A stretch of 64,000 nt of DNA from positions 1-64,000 of the forward strand of contig JAFREE010000017.1 of assembly GCA_019400425.1 (NCBI GenBank), given 5' to 3'. Both the position numbers and the translations under genes were made by a program. This document shows positions 24,601 through 35,864 of this stretch, piece after piece; the stretch's first letter is position 1; every line of letters starts with the position of its first letter. The notes under the pieces are model-generated. The model had not been told where the DNA came from. It did no database searches and worked only from the letters and a program-made list of their open reading frames with translations. Origin of the DNA: Hymenochaete sp. R1 (taxonomy: Eukaryota; Basidiomycota; Agaricomycetes; Hymenochaetales; Hymenochaetaceae).

Positions 24601-26668
24601 TACTATTCGCATATGGGAGATACGCCTCTACCAGACAGATTTGCCTCGTTTGCAGATGGTACAGGCGGATTTCATTTTCAACAAGAACGGCCGTCTTCAG
24701 GACAGTCCTTACCTCCAGGGTTATACCATAATTCTCGGGGAGCATCGCCGATGATACCACAAGCCCCGCGCGCCACTGAAGCTGCAGGTTAGTTTTGTAT
24801 TTATAGTTGAGAAACATGCTTTCCACGACTTCAATTCTGCAGGGAGATGAATCCCACAATCGATCGCAGAGTTGAAGAGAAATATGAGCCGCTCAACTCA
24901 ACAAGCAATTCCCACTTTCTTCGTTCTCTATCTACCCTCTCACTTTCTAAACACGACAAGTCGACTTCCATTTTTTCTGACTCGACTTTCCTTCTGAACA
25001 GTGCCAGAACCAACCCCTCCTCCTTTAACCATTCCTCTCGAACAATATCACGAATCCTCCGTTGAAGTTTCCCCGACGCTTTCGGCGTCTGATTTCCCTG
25101 CTTTACCCACGACGTCTGCTAGTGCAGACATCAAACCTGTTCAAATCTCTGCTGAAGACCAGGTCGAGGTTGACGAAAAGGTTGCTAAGGCTCGGGCTAA
25201 AGAGGAACGCAAAGCTGCAAAGAAAGCTGCTGCTGCAAAGCGCGCTGCCGAGCGCGAACAAGCCGCGAAGGACAGAGCTGCAGAGAAGGATCGCATTGCA
25301 AAGGAGAAAGCGGACGAGAAGGAGCGACTAGAAAAGCTCAAGGTCGAGGAGAAGGCGCGCGAGAGGGAAGAGAAAGAACGTATTGCAAAAGAAAAAGCCG
25401 AACGAGAACGAGTAACGAAAGAAAAGGAAAAGGTTGAACGAGAAGCTGAACGGGAGCGAGCAGAAAAGGAGAGGTTGCTAAATCTGCGGAAGATCGAAGC
25501 AGATAAAGCTAAGGCGGCGGAGGCAAAGGCGAAGTCAAATGACAGCTCCAGCCCAGCAAAGAAATCTTTCCGAACTGACCAGGCCACGGCATCGAGAGCT
25601 CAGGATTCCGCAACGCTGAAATCTCCTACGCCTACCCCAATTTTGTCCAAGATGCCAAAGAAGAATAAGCCAGCGACGAGGCCATTGAAAATCCCGAAGG
25701 AAACAGACACGCCTCCTGACTCGCAGTCTGCTGCACCGTCTGCAGTGACTGCTACCTCTGAGGCGGCTCAACTTCCAGCGCCAAAGGTTCCAAGCGTGTC
25801 AGAAGTATCTGGTTCCTCATCACCCGGTCCGTCTTGTGTCTGTGCGGAAACAGAACACGAAGACTCCGTTCCACCATTCTCCCCTGTATCTATCAAATCA
25901 CTCCTTGAGGAAATCGGCGACGAGCGTGGCCCATACTTTCTGGACAATCACCCCTTCTTCGACGCTTCAAGGATCAACCCATCCACGAAAATGTCATTGG
26001 ACGACGAAACTATGGCTCGTGCGCTTTCAGCGTTCCCTACAGGCGGAGATTCGTTCACGGACAACGCGTCTGTACGTCTCAACGAGAAGACGGTCGTCTC
26101 CTTTCAGCAACTCTTGGAAACGTTGACTCAGACCATGTCTGACTTAGTCCAGCTTCTTCCGCAGACGACATGGGGCTCGATCTTTGACGTTCTTAGTCAA
26201 GATCTGAAAGACCTGAAACGCGAATATTCCCTTCGTAGCTCTTCCTCATTTGACGGTCTAGTACACGATGACCTTACGGAGGACGCCGATGACGAGGATG
26301 ATTTCGATGAGGATGCGGAAAGCTTTGCTGATGGAGACCCGCCGACCCCAACGATGGACAAACGTGCGAAATGGATGGAGATCCAACTTGCGAAGCTTGA
26401 AGAGCTCCACCGAGACGTGAACGCCGCTGCTATCCGTGCGATTCTCATGTCGAGTGAGCGGGGCTGGGACAGAAAGGGCATACTTCCTCGTTCTCAGAAT
26501 GCGCTTGCACGCTATGAGCACCTTGGATACGTGGATGATGGACAACAGATGAGGCCGATGTCGATGGACGAAGTGGAGAAGAAAGTGATTGTTGCGAAGG
26601 AAGCGGTTGTGTTTGCGGAAGCTGAGTTGAAGGAGGCCATGCAGGTGATGCAAGCGCATAAGCCTTGA
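21677..26668 (+). CDS. NOT4: NOT4, CCR4-NOT E3 ubiquitin ligase, with long C-terminal extension
   Basis: E3 ligase of the CCR4-NOT complex in cytoplasm and nucleus, acting in ribosome quality control and mRNA decay. The N-terminus has the C4C4 RING unique to NOT4: CPLCLEEMDISDLNFKPCPC, then CRFCWHHI and GRCPACRREY. Next are a linker (HKRLTMQKKQRERERKDLD), an RRM (VQRNVVYVVGLGSRF, EYFGQYGRITKILLVKR) and a CCCH-like finger (CMAFLRGVSCSNHGCMDLHDW). A long Ser/Pro-rich region follows. After 25001 there is a highly charged Lys/Glu/Ala coiled coil of roughly 150 residues, then a C-terminal globular part (SLLEEIGDERGPYFLDNHPF...). Starts at 21677, 21770 or 21827 are possible. The link across 24789-25002 uses an intron of about 230 nt; a separate downstream gene cannot be fully excluded. 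Confidence 0.88.
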
Positions 26669-27182
26669 AATTCTAGTACATTCTTTCCTCTCTCTTTCCT
26701 ACACTATTATAAATTCAAAGCATGATCTGTGTCATTTCTTTTGAAAAACTATTGACATTTCGTTAAGCTATTCTTGAACTTGTTTACACGTTCTCACGTA
26801 CGTTCCCAAGTCCAAGGTGGCAACCAATTGAACAGCAAGATTCTATGAGTGTCCTCGCAACACAATTCATCGTGTGTCAACCTACTGTCAGCACAATGAA
26901 GAAAAGAGAATGATGCGGACAGCGAGTTTGCGTCTCATCAAGCCAGAACATTTGTTGCTGTATACTAACATCATCGTCTTTTGATATGGTTCTGGTGGGT
27001 AAAACCGCACGATCTAACTTCAAAAAACTGACCACGTCGTAGGAGGGGCTGACTCGCCACACCAAGCATGCGTGCTTCGAAAGCTTGGTCGCAATCAAGA
27101 TCCCGAGTGAAATTTAGAGCCTCTCGTTGAAAATACAATGGTTGAAAATATGCAACGAGTCCCGAAAAAAATACAAGTACAA
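26669..27182. other. Intergenic between NOT4 and 27.2-kb gene
   Basis: AT-rich 3' flank of NOT4 and of the minus-strand neighbour. A 74-codon minus frame (26877-27098) shows no family signal. Confidence 0.45.
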
Positions 27183-27306
27183 TTATAATCGATAACTTTT
27201 CTTTTTGGGGGCAGCACCCGACTTGAAGAGACCCGTAGCCGTGATCAAACCTTTAAATCGCCCCATCTCGCTTCGAAAAGCTAATGTCGGACACAGTGGC
27301 GCACAT

Positions 27307-28158
27307 CTATTCCATCAGGCGCCGCCAGAGTCTCTTTTCTCCTATGACACTACCTGCACCATGGCCGACACCCGCTCTGCTTCGCATTTCTCGGTGCGCG
27401 ATAGCCCGGAAGGAAGCTGCGAGCGCACGAACAGAAAGGGGCTGGGAAGGCTGTGAGGCGGAGCCGCTTTTAATGGAATCAGGTAGGACGAATAACTTCG
27501 GATGGCCTGACGAGGTGGACTTATTTGCAGCATCTAGTTTATCGAGGGTAGTGGTCGAGCTTGAGCCTACGTCTGTCGAACGTCTAGATCTAGGGACAGA
27601 TGGATACTTGGAACCAGCAAAGCCAGACGAGATGTCCATGTTGAGGAAAGATTTAGAGTCGTGCAGGTCATCGCGTTTCCATTTCCACCTTCGAAGGTGT
27701 GGGTTGAAGCGACCGAGTCGTAGCAATCTACTGGTGTCGTCGGACTTTGCGCTCGGAGGCTGGCGATAATCATCCAATGCAACCGTCACTCCGTCATCCG
27801 GTTCGTAGACTCCGCTCTTGTCTGCAGCCGCGATGTTGACCAGATCCATTGATGACACGGGAAAAGACACGGTATCAGGCAGAGAAGAAAGCCCAAGTGT
27901 CTTGCGCACATCTTTCCAGTAGCCCAGTATCTTGACAGTAAGCAGTGGTGTCTCGGGACGTGCTGAATCGCTGGGTATTGAGATCATGCAATGAGGATTG
28001 TATAGGAGCACGAGACAGAAAGAGGCTGTAAGCAGCAGAAGCAACGCTGAAGCGCATGTCATGCGAGATCTGATGCTAGGATTGGAGCTCGCCCGGGCGT
28101 GGGAGCGCGAAGACCAATAAGAACGTGTTGTGTGAGGAGTGCCTGCTTTCTTGCTCAT
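27307..28158 (-). CDS. Hypothetical single-pass membrane protein
   Basis: Not recognised. The start at 28158 gives MSKKAGTPHTTRSYWSSRSH, a basic Ser-rich head, then one strong hydrophobic segment at about residues 35-53 (CASALLLLLTASFCLVLLY), so a type II or signal-anchor layout is likely. The rest is hydrophilic and Ser/Arg/Asp rich. An alternative 3' end exists: a GT-AG intron starting at a GTAGTG after the GHGA codons and ending near 27280 would replace the last residues with a basic tail ending SGAAPKKKSYRL and stop at 27183. I cannot decide between them. No catalytic motif seen. Confidence 0.6.
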   Translation of the reverse strand: MSKKAGTPHTTRSYWSSRSHARASSNPSIRSRMTCASALLLLLTASFCLVLLYNPHCMISIPSDSARPETPLLTVKILGYWKDVRKTLGLSSLPDTVSFPVSSMDLVNIAAADKSGVYEPDDGVTVALDDYRQPPSAKSDDTSRLLRLGRFNPHLRRWKWKRDDLHDSKSFLNMDISSGFAGSKYPSVPRSRRSTDVGSSSTTTLDKLDAANKSTSSGHPKLFVLPDSIKSGSASQPSQPLSVRALAASFRAIAHREMRSRAGVGHGAGSVIGEKRLWRRLME

Positions 28159-28661
28159 CGTGTAGCCCAAGAGAAGGTTGAAAGTAGATAGGTGTAGCGA
28201 GTGAGATGGCTAGTTATGTGGGTAGTAAGGTGTGTAGGGCAACTCGAGTTGATGGTGTGGAGGTGATAGTCGCTAGTCAAGGCATGAATTGAGACGCGTT
28301 TTGAAGTCATCGCGAGAAGTCAGCCACCTTGAACGCCAATCGCGTCTAGACCTTCCAACGTATTATGTAATCTGTTCTAGGCTCATTCCGCAATTCGAGC
28401 CAAAAATTGAAGATGAAGGAAACGCAGTGGCGAAACGCATAGTCATGCATTAGTGGCAAATATCATCACAGCTATCCACAGGTGAAAATTATAATTTATG
28501 GTCGTGAGTAATATTGATTGGCATTGAGAGCAGTGTCCGGAGCGATGGTGTGTGTTTCGCGTCGACATGTCGTGAGACTCGGATCAGAAATTGCTTTCGG
28601 TCGAACTCAGTATACCTCTGGCTGGAAATAGAGACAACAGCATTCACCTGCAGGTATTCAT
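28159..28661. other. Intergenic, no gene seen
   Basis: Separates the promoter of the hypothetical membrane protein from the 3' end of the DCN1-like gene. Only antisense-style short frames are present. Confidence 0.45.
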
Positions 28662-30438
28662 TCATGGTACTTCGGGCTTCGATGTTCGCTCCTTCTTCCA
28701 TTCCACATAGTCGTCCAGTAAACTTGGCCAGGCCTGTTTGTTGCGCAAGTATCAGTTGAAAACGTCTGATGGTTACACGTAAAGTGAGAGGTAGTACGCA
28801 CGTCATCGGCACTATATCCTTCTAGATCAGGTTTGACCGTGCGGCAGAAATCGTACATCTGTGACCATATCCTCAGACTTCTTATTAAAGTTTATCATTT
28901 AAGTAAAACTGCTTACCATGGACCAAAGGTCCTTGTTGACGCCTTTCACTGATTCTTTTTCCTAAAATAATCGAGTCAGACTGAAGCTGTGCTAATGAGA
29001 AAGACAAGCGTACCGTCGTTATGTATTCAATTATATCCTCCATGACAGGATAGTTTGGTATGAGGACGACAGTCCAAAATGCGATGGCATACTGAAGAGG
29101 AGTTAAATAAAGCTTATCAGCATATTGAAGGAAATATGGCTCAAGACTAACCGTCATGTCGATGTTGCGTGCAGCAGCTCTGAGAAAGGGGGAGAGGGGG
29201 GATGAGAGTCAAATACTATATAGTGGAGTCTAATGACACGCACTCTTTCTTCACAAAATTGAACAGGAAGTTATAGAACTCCATGAAAGAACTATTGCCG
29301 TCCAATGCATAGCGCCAGAAGCGGTCCTTATTGTAATTGTCTATTGAGGATGAGGATGACTTGCCCGAGGCCTTGCCAGACTTAGTCTTGCTTCCTCTTG
29401 CTCCTGGCGTCTGTGTGGGTTTAGGCGGAGATTTGCGAAGGACAATGAGATCTTCAAGGTCAGTGAGCATCTCTGCTAACGACTCCTTGTCATGAATTCT
29501 ACGGGAAGGCGGCGAAAATAGAGGTTATTCGTTGAGCAAGCAAAGTAAAAATGATTGAAACGCACCTCAATTCGCCCATATTCGTCACCCAATCATCCCT
29601 CTCAATCACCCCGAGCTCCTTTTGTCCAACCTGCCACGCCAACAAAAGAGGCTGGGCTCCACCGAACGGAATGCTGGCATCTTCACAGAGCTGCTCTAAT
29701 CCTCCGACGTTCATCTCGCGTTGGTTTGACCCCGCATATGTATCGAAGAGGGATCCCGGATCAGGCTTCCCTGGCGCCGAGGATTTGAGCCCGCCATTGC
29801 TTGTATCCGCGTTCGCTCCATCGTCATCGTCGTGGCTATAAGTGAGTTTATCAGAGATGCACCAGAACCAACGAAAATGCATCCGCGTTCGGGATGAGCT
29901 GCGAGGTAGAAAGGGGTCGCACGCGTGGCGTAGGGAGGGGAGAGTGAAGAGTCTGGTCGTCACTCCTGCTGCTACGCAAACGACGCTGAGACACTTTCAG
30001 ATGATTTTGCCGCAGTGCACGTTTCTGGCTGCTTGCAGCAATTGTATGATTAAGGTATGAGGATGATGGGAGTTAGCAGGCGAAACGTTGAGGAGGTGAC
30101 GGCAAAACGACGCGTCGTCCCGTTATGGCAAGACCGACGACACAAGCACTCGCCGGCCCGAAATTTATTTCTCAATTCTTTGCTCGTTCGAATGGGATTT
30201 ATAAAAGAAAAAGATCGAAGCAGCACTTACTTTTCGTCTTGAGAAGTTGGTTTCGCCTTCTTCCTCCCGCGACCACCTTTCACCTGTGTGGTCGTTCCTA
30301 ATATGAAGAGTTTGGTTTATCCTTGTCTCTGTAATTAGTCTCAGCTTTACGCTCAATAGAAAGGATTTGTCTCTTACAAGGCTTCCGATACAAACGACAG
30401 AGGAAGAGCTTACCCTGGTCAGATGCGAGGATGGACAT
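28662..30438 (-). CDS. DCN1: DCN1-like protein (DCUN1/PONY domain, cullin neddylation)
   Basis: Helps load NEDD8/Rub1 onto cullins. The C-terminal PONY domain reads LTPLQYAIAFWTVVLIPNYP, then KDLWSMMYDFCRTVKPDLEG and, across an intron, YSADDAWPSLLDDYVEWKK, matching the family's 'W..ll.F...... DGAWP.liDdFV' pattern. The EF-hand-like half is PGSLFDTYAGSNQREMNVGG, LEQLCEDASIPFGGAQPLLL and WQVGQKELGVIERDDWVTNM. The N-terminal exons (MSILASDQG then TTTQVKGGRGRKKAKPTSQD) form a basic, NLS-like head. One intron, 29836-30230, is about 395 nt, far longer than others here. An insertion rich in Ser/Lys (SKTKSGKASGKSSSSS) lies in the middle. The stop is at 28662-28664. Confidence 0.85.
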
Positions 30439-30895
30439 TGAATCACCGCATACAGCGTTCACGGATTGGAGAGCTCACGATTTGTTCTTCGGCCCTGAGG
30501 TGTAATCAGTCTATGCGTAAAGTGCCCAAGACGTCGCTCACCCTGCCTTCCTTTTCCTGCCAGTGCCGGTCATCTAAAGCAATGGTGAGTACTCTAGCAT
30601 TGCAAGCGATCAAATTTGCCGCTTGCCTTTTCGCTGAAGGAGAATTTGAGTTTGAGACGTTGAGGTGAGGAGTATGATCACTCACACTATGATTATGAAG
30701 GTACAAAAAGAAAGTATGCACTCCCTTTAGCCTTTATAGGTTGTTGAACAATGGATGGAGTTTACTTTTAGTCTCGACGACGGTGGGCGGCTCAGTGGCC
30801 TTTTGACGCGTCGAGGTGCGCGTCTGTCGCGTTCCGCCCATCGATACTCCGTTAGCTTCATCCTGCGATGACTTCTTTCGCTACTCATTACTAGG

Positions 30896-31177
30896 ATGAG
30901 TGGTCCTGTAGGATGGGAAGCTGCCATCGTGCGTACCTTCGGAGGCATGTTGGTTTCGGAGAGAGATAGTCAAATTAGATTCAAGGAGATGGGTCTCAGA
31001 GAAACAGTAGACTCCGCAGAGCGTGCCCAAGCCTTGGATCCGCGTCATAAAGGAAGCTGTCGATCCCGATATCTCTTCGAATCTTACCGTCATCATGGTC
31101 TCAACCCTGAACAATTCACTTGCATCTATGACGAAGGAACATCACTGATAATCCAATGCACTGGATGCGGAACGTAA
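30896..31177 (+). CDS. Small hypothetical protein, 93 residues
   Basis: Not recognised. An open frame starts MSGPVGWEAAIVRTFGGMLV and ends TSLIIQCTGCGT. It lies between the divergent-facing DCN1-like gene and the F-box-like gene. Residue composition is protein-like, with a C-terminal CTGC pair, but length alone does not prove it is coding. Could be spurious or a terminal exon. Confidence 0.3.
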   Translation: MSGPVGWEAAIVRTFGGMLVSERDSQIRFKEMGLRETVDSAERAQALDPRHKGSCRSRYLFESYRHHGLNPEQFTCIYDEGTSLIIQCTGCGT

Positions 31178-31315
31178 TAGAGCTACGCGACGACTAGCTT
31201 TTTGATTTTATAAGCTGAAAGAGCAAAGTTAGGTACGTTCAAACTAACCGCTCGCAACCGTGACTATGCTCTTCATCCCCACTGTCTACGCATCATTGAA
31301 AGAAGGAACGCCAGT

Positions 31316-32482
31316 ATGATGCTCCCGGAACATCACAAGGCCGTTCTCATTGATCTCATTCCGCCAATTATAGATCATTTAGCATCGGATCCTGCTCTTG
31401 CTGCCGCATCTGTGGCGTCTGTCGCCCTCGTGTCTTCATCCTGGACGAACCCTGCACAAAGAGTCCTGTACTCATCCCCAAAGCTCCACACCTATCACTC
31501 TTGTTATCTCCTCTCTCGTACCCTCAGTGATAACCCCAATCTCTGCAGCTACGTCCGCGCCATCGATCTGAGCCCTGTCACCCGTTTGTGTGCGTACGGG
31601 AGCAAATGTGCGTGCCGCAACGTGTGCGCCTCGGCCCTCAGCCTTGCTCCAATCTTTCGTCTCGAAAACCTTTCGGATGTTACACTCGGAGGCGACTGCG
31701 CGATTCGGGCTGAATGGTACATCCGGAGTTTTGCATCGTTGCAGAAGTTCAGAAGACTACGGATTGAAGGCATGCAGTGGTACTGGTCGTTCGAAGTGAA
31801 CCGCCCCATAACAGCTTCGCTTCGGTGGACGGAAGGCCTCGCATCCAGGTTATCAGCTTTGGAGTCCTTGGAGCTTATTAATCTAGATCTGGACATCGCG
31901 GCACCTCGCGCCTTCAAATCCCGGCCGCCACACCTCGAATCTCTGACTGTCGACAGGGTACGCATCACCAACTCCCCCTTATCGAACCTCGCAAAGGACG
32001 CTTGGGGCGAACTGAAACATCTCACGATGATCCTGACAGAAGTTACGGAGCATTACGACTTGAAGTCCATTCTCATAGGCGCACGGCAATCACTGCAGAC
32101 ACTAAAGTACTTCATTAAAAATTGCGATACTCGTCAAAGATCCTACCCAAATATCGACGGCAGCTTAATCGCTTCTTGCGAGTCACTCCGTGACCTGCAG
32201 CTTTCAGTTCCATTTGACTATCCCACGATGATCTCGCTCGGCGAACGACTGAAGAATCTTGAAGTTTTGAAGGTCTATGGCAATTATGACATTCAGAGTG
32301 AAGACTGGGCAACAGCTATCTCGAGCAGACTTTTCCCCAAACTTAAAGAGCTGCAACTGCCTATTGGGCATGAACTTCGCCGACTGGCTGATTGGCAGTA
32401 TTCTACTCTGGCGGCGAGCACTGTTCGTCTAGCGTGCACCGCACGAGACATCGATCTTCAATTCGGGTATCTGCCTAGCTAG
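31316..32482 (+). CDS. F-box/LRR-like protein
   Basis: A single-exon frame of 388 residues. The N-terminus (IDLIPPIIDHLASDPALAAA then SVALVSSSWTNPAQRVLYSS) follows the basidiomycete F-box-like pattern 'LP.E....I...L......L...sLvc+sW...+..lf'. The rest has leucine-rich stretches with 'L+ +L.L' spacing (LEDLS-like, LSALESLELINLDLDIA, LKNLEVLKVYGNYDI). Such proteins may act as substrate receptors of SCF ubiquitin ligases, but the F-box match is weak and function is inferred. The family is large and fast-evolving in Agaricomycetes. Confidence 0.7.
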   Translation: MMLPEHHKAVLIDLIPPIIDHLASDPALAAASVASVALVSSSWTNPAQRVLYSSPKLHTYHSCYLLSRTLSDNPNLCSYVRAIDLSPVTRLCAYGSKCACRNVCASALSLAPIFRLENLSDVTLGGDCAIRAEWYIRSFASLQKFRRLRIEGMQWYWSFEVNRPITASLRWTEGLASRLSALESLELINLDLDIAAPRAFKSRPPHLESLTVDRVRITNSPLSNLAKDAWGELKHLTMILTEVTEHYDLKSILIGARQSLQTLKYFIKNCDTRQRSYPNIDGSLIASCESLRDLQLSVPFDYPTMISLGERLKNLEVLKVYGNYDIQSEDWATAISSRLFPKLKELQLPIGHELRRLADWQYSTLAASTVRLACTARDIDLQFGYLPS

Positions 32483-32737
32483 CTTTGCTCCTTTTTTGTA
32501 TCAAAATTGTGTTAATTGTTTTACATGGGACGAATGCTACAAATGCGAAGCACTGAAGAGAATTTAGCCTACGAGAAGCCCAAGTCTTCGAGTTTGAGCA
32601 GTTGGAACCGGAAAATGCATATTATTCTCACAGTCACATGCTTGTGCTATGCACGTGATATTTGAAGGGCGTTTCTGGTTTCCTTCATCGTTCGTTTTCT
32701 CCATCTTCCTCATAACCTCCTCTCAGACAATTCCCTC

Positions 32738-34874
32738 ATGGCTCAACCTGCTCGCAAGGCTGGTGGCCTTTATGGCGGCATCCAATTCTCATCGACTACA
32801 TTCACGCCGTCGCCATCATCCGAGATATCTAATTTCAATGAGAAGACCGCTAATGATGCCGCATCTTTCACACCCTCAAGCAGCACGACTCCCATTGTCG
32901 TTCCAACCAATGCTACACCAATCACAGAAACTGCAGAAGCAGGGAAATCTACAGCCGGTATTCGTCATGTCTGCAACAATTGCTAAAGCGATTTATTGAA
33001 TATTTCCTCCGCTTTTTGAACGCAAACTTAATGTCATGCGAAACTATGCATGCTGAATCGCAACAACAGGATGGTCGGCCGCTCTAGCTTTCGCGCCAGT
33101 CCGGCGACCAGTCAAAGGAAAAGGAAAGAACATTGTGCAATCTCGGGCCCTCCCAGCAGGCGCACAAATCACAAACATCGTTCCGACCACGTCATCGAGT
33201 TCCATTCCCGCATCCGTTTCGACCACTGCGGTTGTTGCAGCCGAACCCGAGTTGTTGACTGTACACAAAACGGGAATCGACGAGCCTGAAAAACAGGTCG
33301 GATCCGAAGAGACGACGTCCGGACTTGGTTGGGGCAAAAAGATCCAGCCCCCGTCGATGGTTCTTGACGAAGACGTGAATGGGTTTAGAACACAAGGGAA
33401 GAAGCGCAATGCAGGTTCTGGGAAGAAAAAGGGCAAAAAGGTATGACTTGCCTGCTCTACTTTCGGTAAAGTCGTAGCGCTGACTGATTGCCCGATTTTT
33501 TTGTTTGTTTGTCTGACATTTTAAGAACAAGCACGCGCCAGACGTTCCCGTTTGGGATCCGATGGAGCTATATAATCCCTTACGACCCAACGATTATTAT
33601 GAATATAAGACGTGGAGGAGACGCGATAACGAAGAGCGAAGAATCCGCCAGCAGCTGGAGAATGAACGAAAACGCTACAGGAGTGGAAGCTATTCTGGCT
33701 CTGAGAGTTACCATAGTGAAGACGATTATGATAGGCCGCGGAAGAATGGTGAGAGGGTGTGTGTTCTGCCGTACTATATTCAGAACTTACGAAAATGTGT
33801 AGCGCGTTGGGAATATGAAAACGATACCAATCGCAACGAGGAATTTGTTGCACCCGTTGACACGTCCATCACTGGAGATGATGCCTACGCTCGCCGGCTC
33901 GCAATGTCGCAAGGTCTTGCATCAGCGCCTGTGCCACAATCAGTGACAGAAACTGGAGATGAAGCATATCAACGTCGTTTGGCTATGTCGCGAGGAATAC
34001 CGAATGCTCCTGTGCCAGCTCCGGAATCGTCGTTTGCGCCAGTACGCTCGCCTTCTCCTGAGAATCCGTTTACGCCTTCGGGTGTCCCCACTCCACCAGT
34101 AACGATGCCAGAGGTCCCCGTTGCTGGGCAATCCACAAGCGACTTTGAAGAGAAGCTCAAGCACAGCCGCGACGCAGCTGCTGCCGTTGCGGCTCGGCTA
34201 CTTAAGCTTGCGCCGCCTGAGCCGTCCGAGAACCCTGCTTTGGAATCATCTACAAGTGCAAGGTATGTCTAGAATACACTATACCGGCCCACCTTCTAAC
34301 TGACGAGATTTGTAGCCCCGAACCGCGCGACTTCGCCTCCCGTCTGATGGCAAAGTGGGGTCATAAAGAGGGAGAGGGCCTTGGATCAGACGGACAAGGA
34401 ATAATTAATGCCCTCACTGTCGAGAAAGTCCAAGACGAGAAGAAAAAGAAAGGCGGACAGCAAATTCCTAAAGAAGGTCAGATAAAGGCCAGTGTACGTG
34501 GGCGCATCGTGAACGCGAACGAAGATGCACGTACACGTGAAGACATTGCGCGTTTCGGTGAACCGAGCCGGGTCGTTTTGCTGACGAACCTCGTTGGGAT
34601 CGAGGATGCGGAGGATGACGAGTTGCGCGGAGAGATCGGTGACGAGTGTGCGAAGAATGGGAGGGTTGTGAGGGTTGTAGTACACGTCGTGCAGGATGCA
34701 TCGGCGACTAATGAAGATACTGTGAGGATCTTTGTAGAATTTGGCGGGCCGGCGGCTGCTTGGAAGACGGTTCACGAGATGGATGGGAGGTTGTTTGGAG
34801 GGAGGACGGTGCGAGCGAGATATTTCCCAGAGGAGAGATTTGGGAAGTTCCAGCTGGATGGTCCTGTTGCTTGA
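32738..34874 (+). CDS. SPF45/RBM17-type splicing factor (G-patch and UHM)
   Basis: Nuclear splicing factor; its UHM binds ULM peptides in 3' splice-site factors. The start at 32738 gives [20 protein letters not shown]. Across an intron the product reads [20 protein letters not shown], the usual SPF45 N-terminal block, then [21 protein letters not shown] Ser/Pro linker holds two near-repeats ([20 protein letters not shown] and [20 protein letters not shown]). The G-patch is [20 protein letters not shown]. The UHM follows: [20 protein letters not shown] up to [19 protein letters not shown], with the R-x-F motif (RYF). Length and order fit RBM17/DRT111. Five or more exons. Confidence 0.93.
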
Positions 34875-35043
34875 TTCGAGTGTATTTCTTCTTTTCTTGC
34901 CAATTAATATCAAATGTTTTCCTTTGGTTAATATACTTGGCTCATCTTGATTTATGAGCCGCGATCAATCACAAAACGCTAAGGATAATTAAAAGGTAGA
35001 ATAACAATGCGCGCATGGCTGGAGTTCCCTTTATCGAGTCTAT

Positions 35044-35625
35044 CTACGACCTCGAAATGACCTCTCCCCCTGCATTCAATATAATATCCGATCCTATCTC
35101 CGCAACGTCCTTCCCCTTCCCTCTTGCATGATCCAAATAGATTTGCCCCGTCAACCCACCGGGCGGCAGCTTCCCGAACGGCTGCGCGTTCATTTGTTCC
35201 TCCGAGAAGTGTGTCAACCAAGGGACGTAAGGCTTTAGCTACAGCATAAGCGTTAAAAACCAGTAAGCTAAGGATTATTGAAAACGAATAAAAATTAGAG
35301 GAAACATGCCTTCGTTGAGTTGAGTTGTTCTACGGGCGGCGCGACGAAAACACGCACTCTCTCATCGAGTAACCTATACGACCCTGTCCCGCGACCAAAG
35401 TACTTCCCAGGAGCACCCGTACGAAGGCCAGGAAGAGATGACTGGCGAGTACCTGTGCGAACAAGCCGAGCAAGAAATTGGGAAGGAAAAAGTCAATTCA
35501 GACTGTGCTACCTCAAGAAGGGAATGAAGAGCGAAGAACGCACCTTTGTAGTAGTCTTTGTTCCCCCGTTTGGGTGTGAGTGGTCTCCGGGATGCTTTGG
35601 ACAGACAGGCAAATGTAGGGCGCAT
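35044..35625 (-). CDS. Mitochondrial large-subunit ribosomal protein mL41 (MRPL27)
   Basis: Component of the mitochondrial 54S subunit. The start at 35625 gives MRPTFACLSKASRRPLTPKR then GNKDYYKG. Exon 2 gives GTRQSSLPGLRTGAPGKYFG, YRLLDERVRVFVAPP and VEQLNSTK. Exon 3 gives LKPYVPWLTHFSEEQMNAQP and FGKLPPGGLTGQIYLDHARG before the stop at 35044-35046. The RTGAPG block, the KVR-x-FVxPP pattern and LKPYV are family hallmarks. The exon 2/3 junction requires a GC-AG intron (35239-35310); other joins lose LKPYV. Divergent from TSR3 by 239 bp. Confidence 0.9.
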
Positions 35626-35864
35626 TTCTGAATGGTCCAATTGTGTTCTTTGAGAATGGGTGGGAGTGGATCAAGCTGACGTTGAGTTGGAAGTCGAAGG
35701 TCGAGCTTTACGGGTTCGGATTTTCGAAAAGGACAGGAAATGTCACGTGAGATCGTCTTTCAGCAAGAACTTTGGACAAGTTCACAGAGATCTCAATCCG
35801 CCATTCTTAACTTCAATCTTCTTCGTAGTCTGTCATCTCGCTAGCTTACTGTCACTGCTACAAC

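Noticed and set aside
25141..25587. 148-codon frame antisense to the NOT4 coiled coil
   Set aside because: Phe/Ser/Arg-rich mirror of the Lys/Glu/Ala repeat; a compositional shadow.
30423..30668. 81-codon plus frame upstream of the small hypothetical
   Set aside because: Overlaps the DCN1-like first exon and shows no protein-like pattern.
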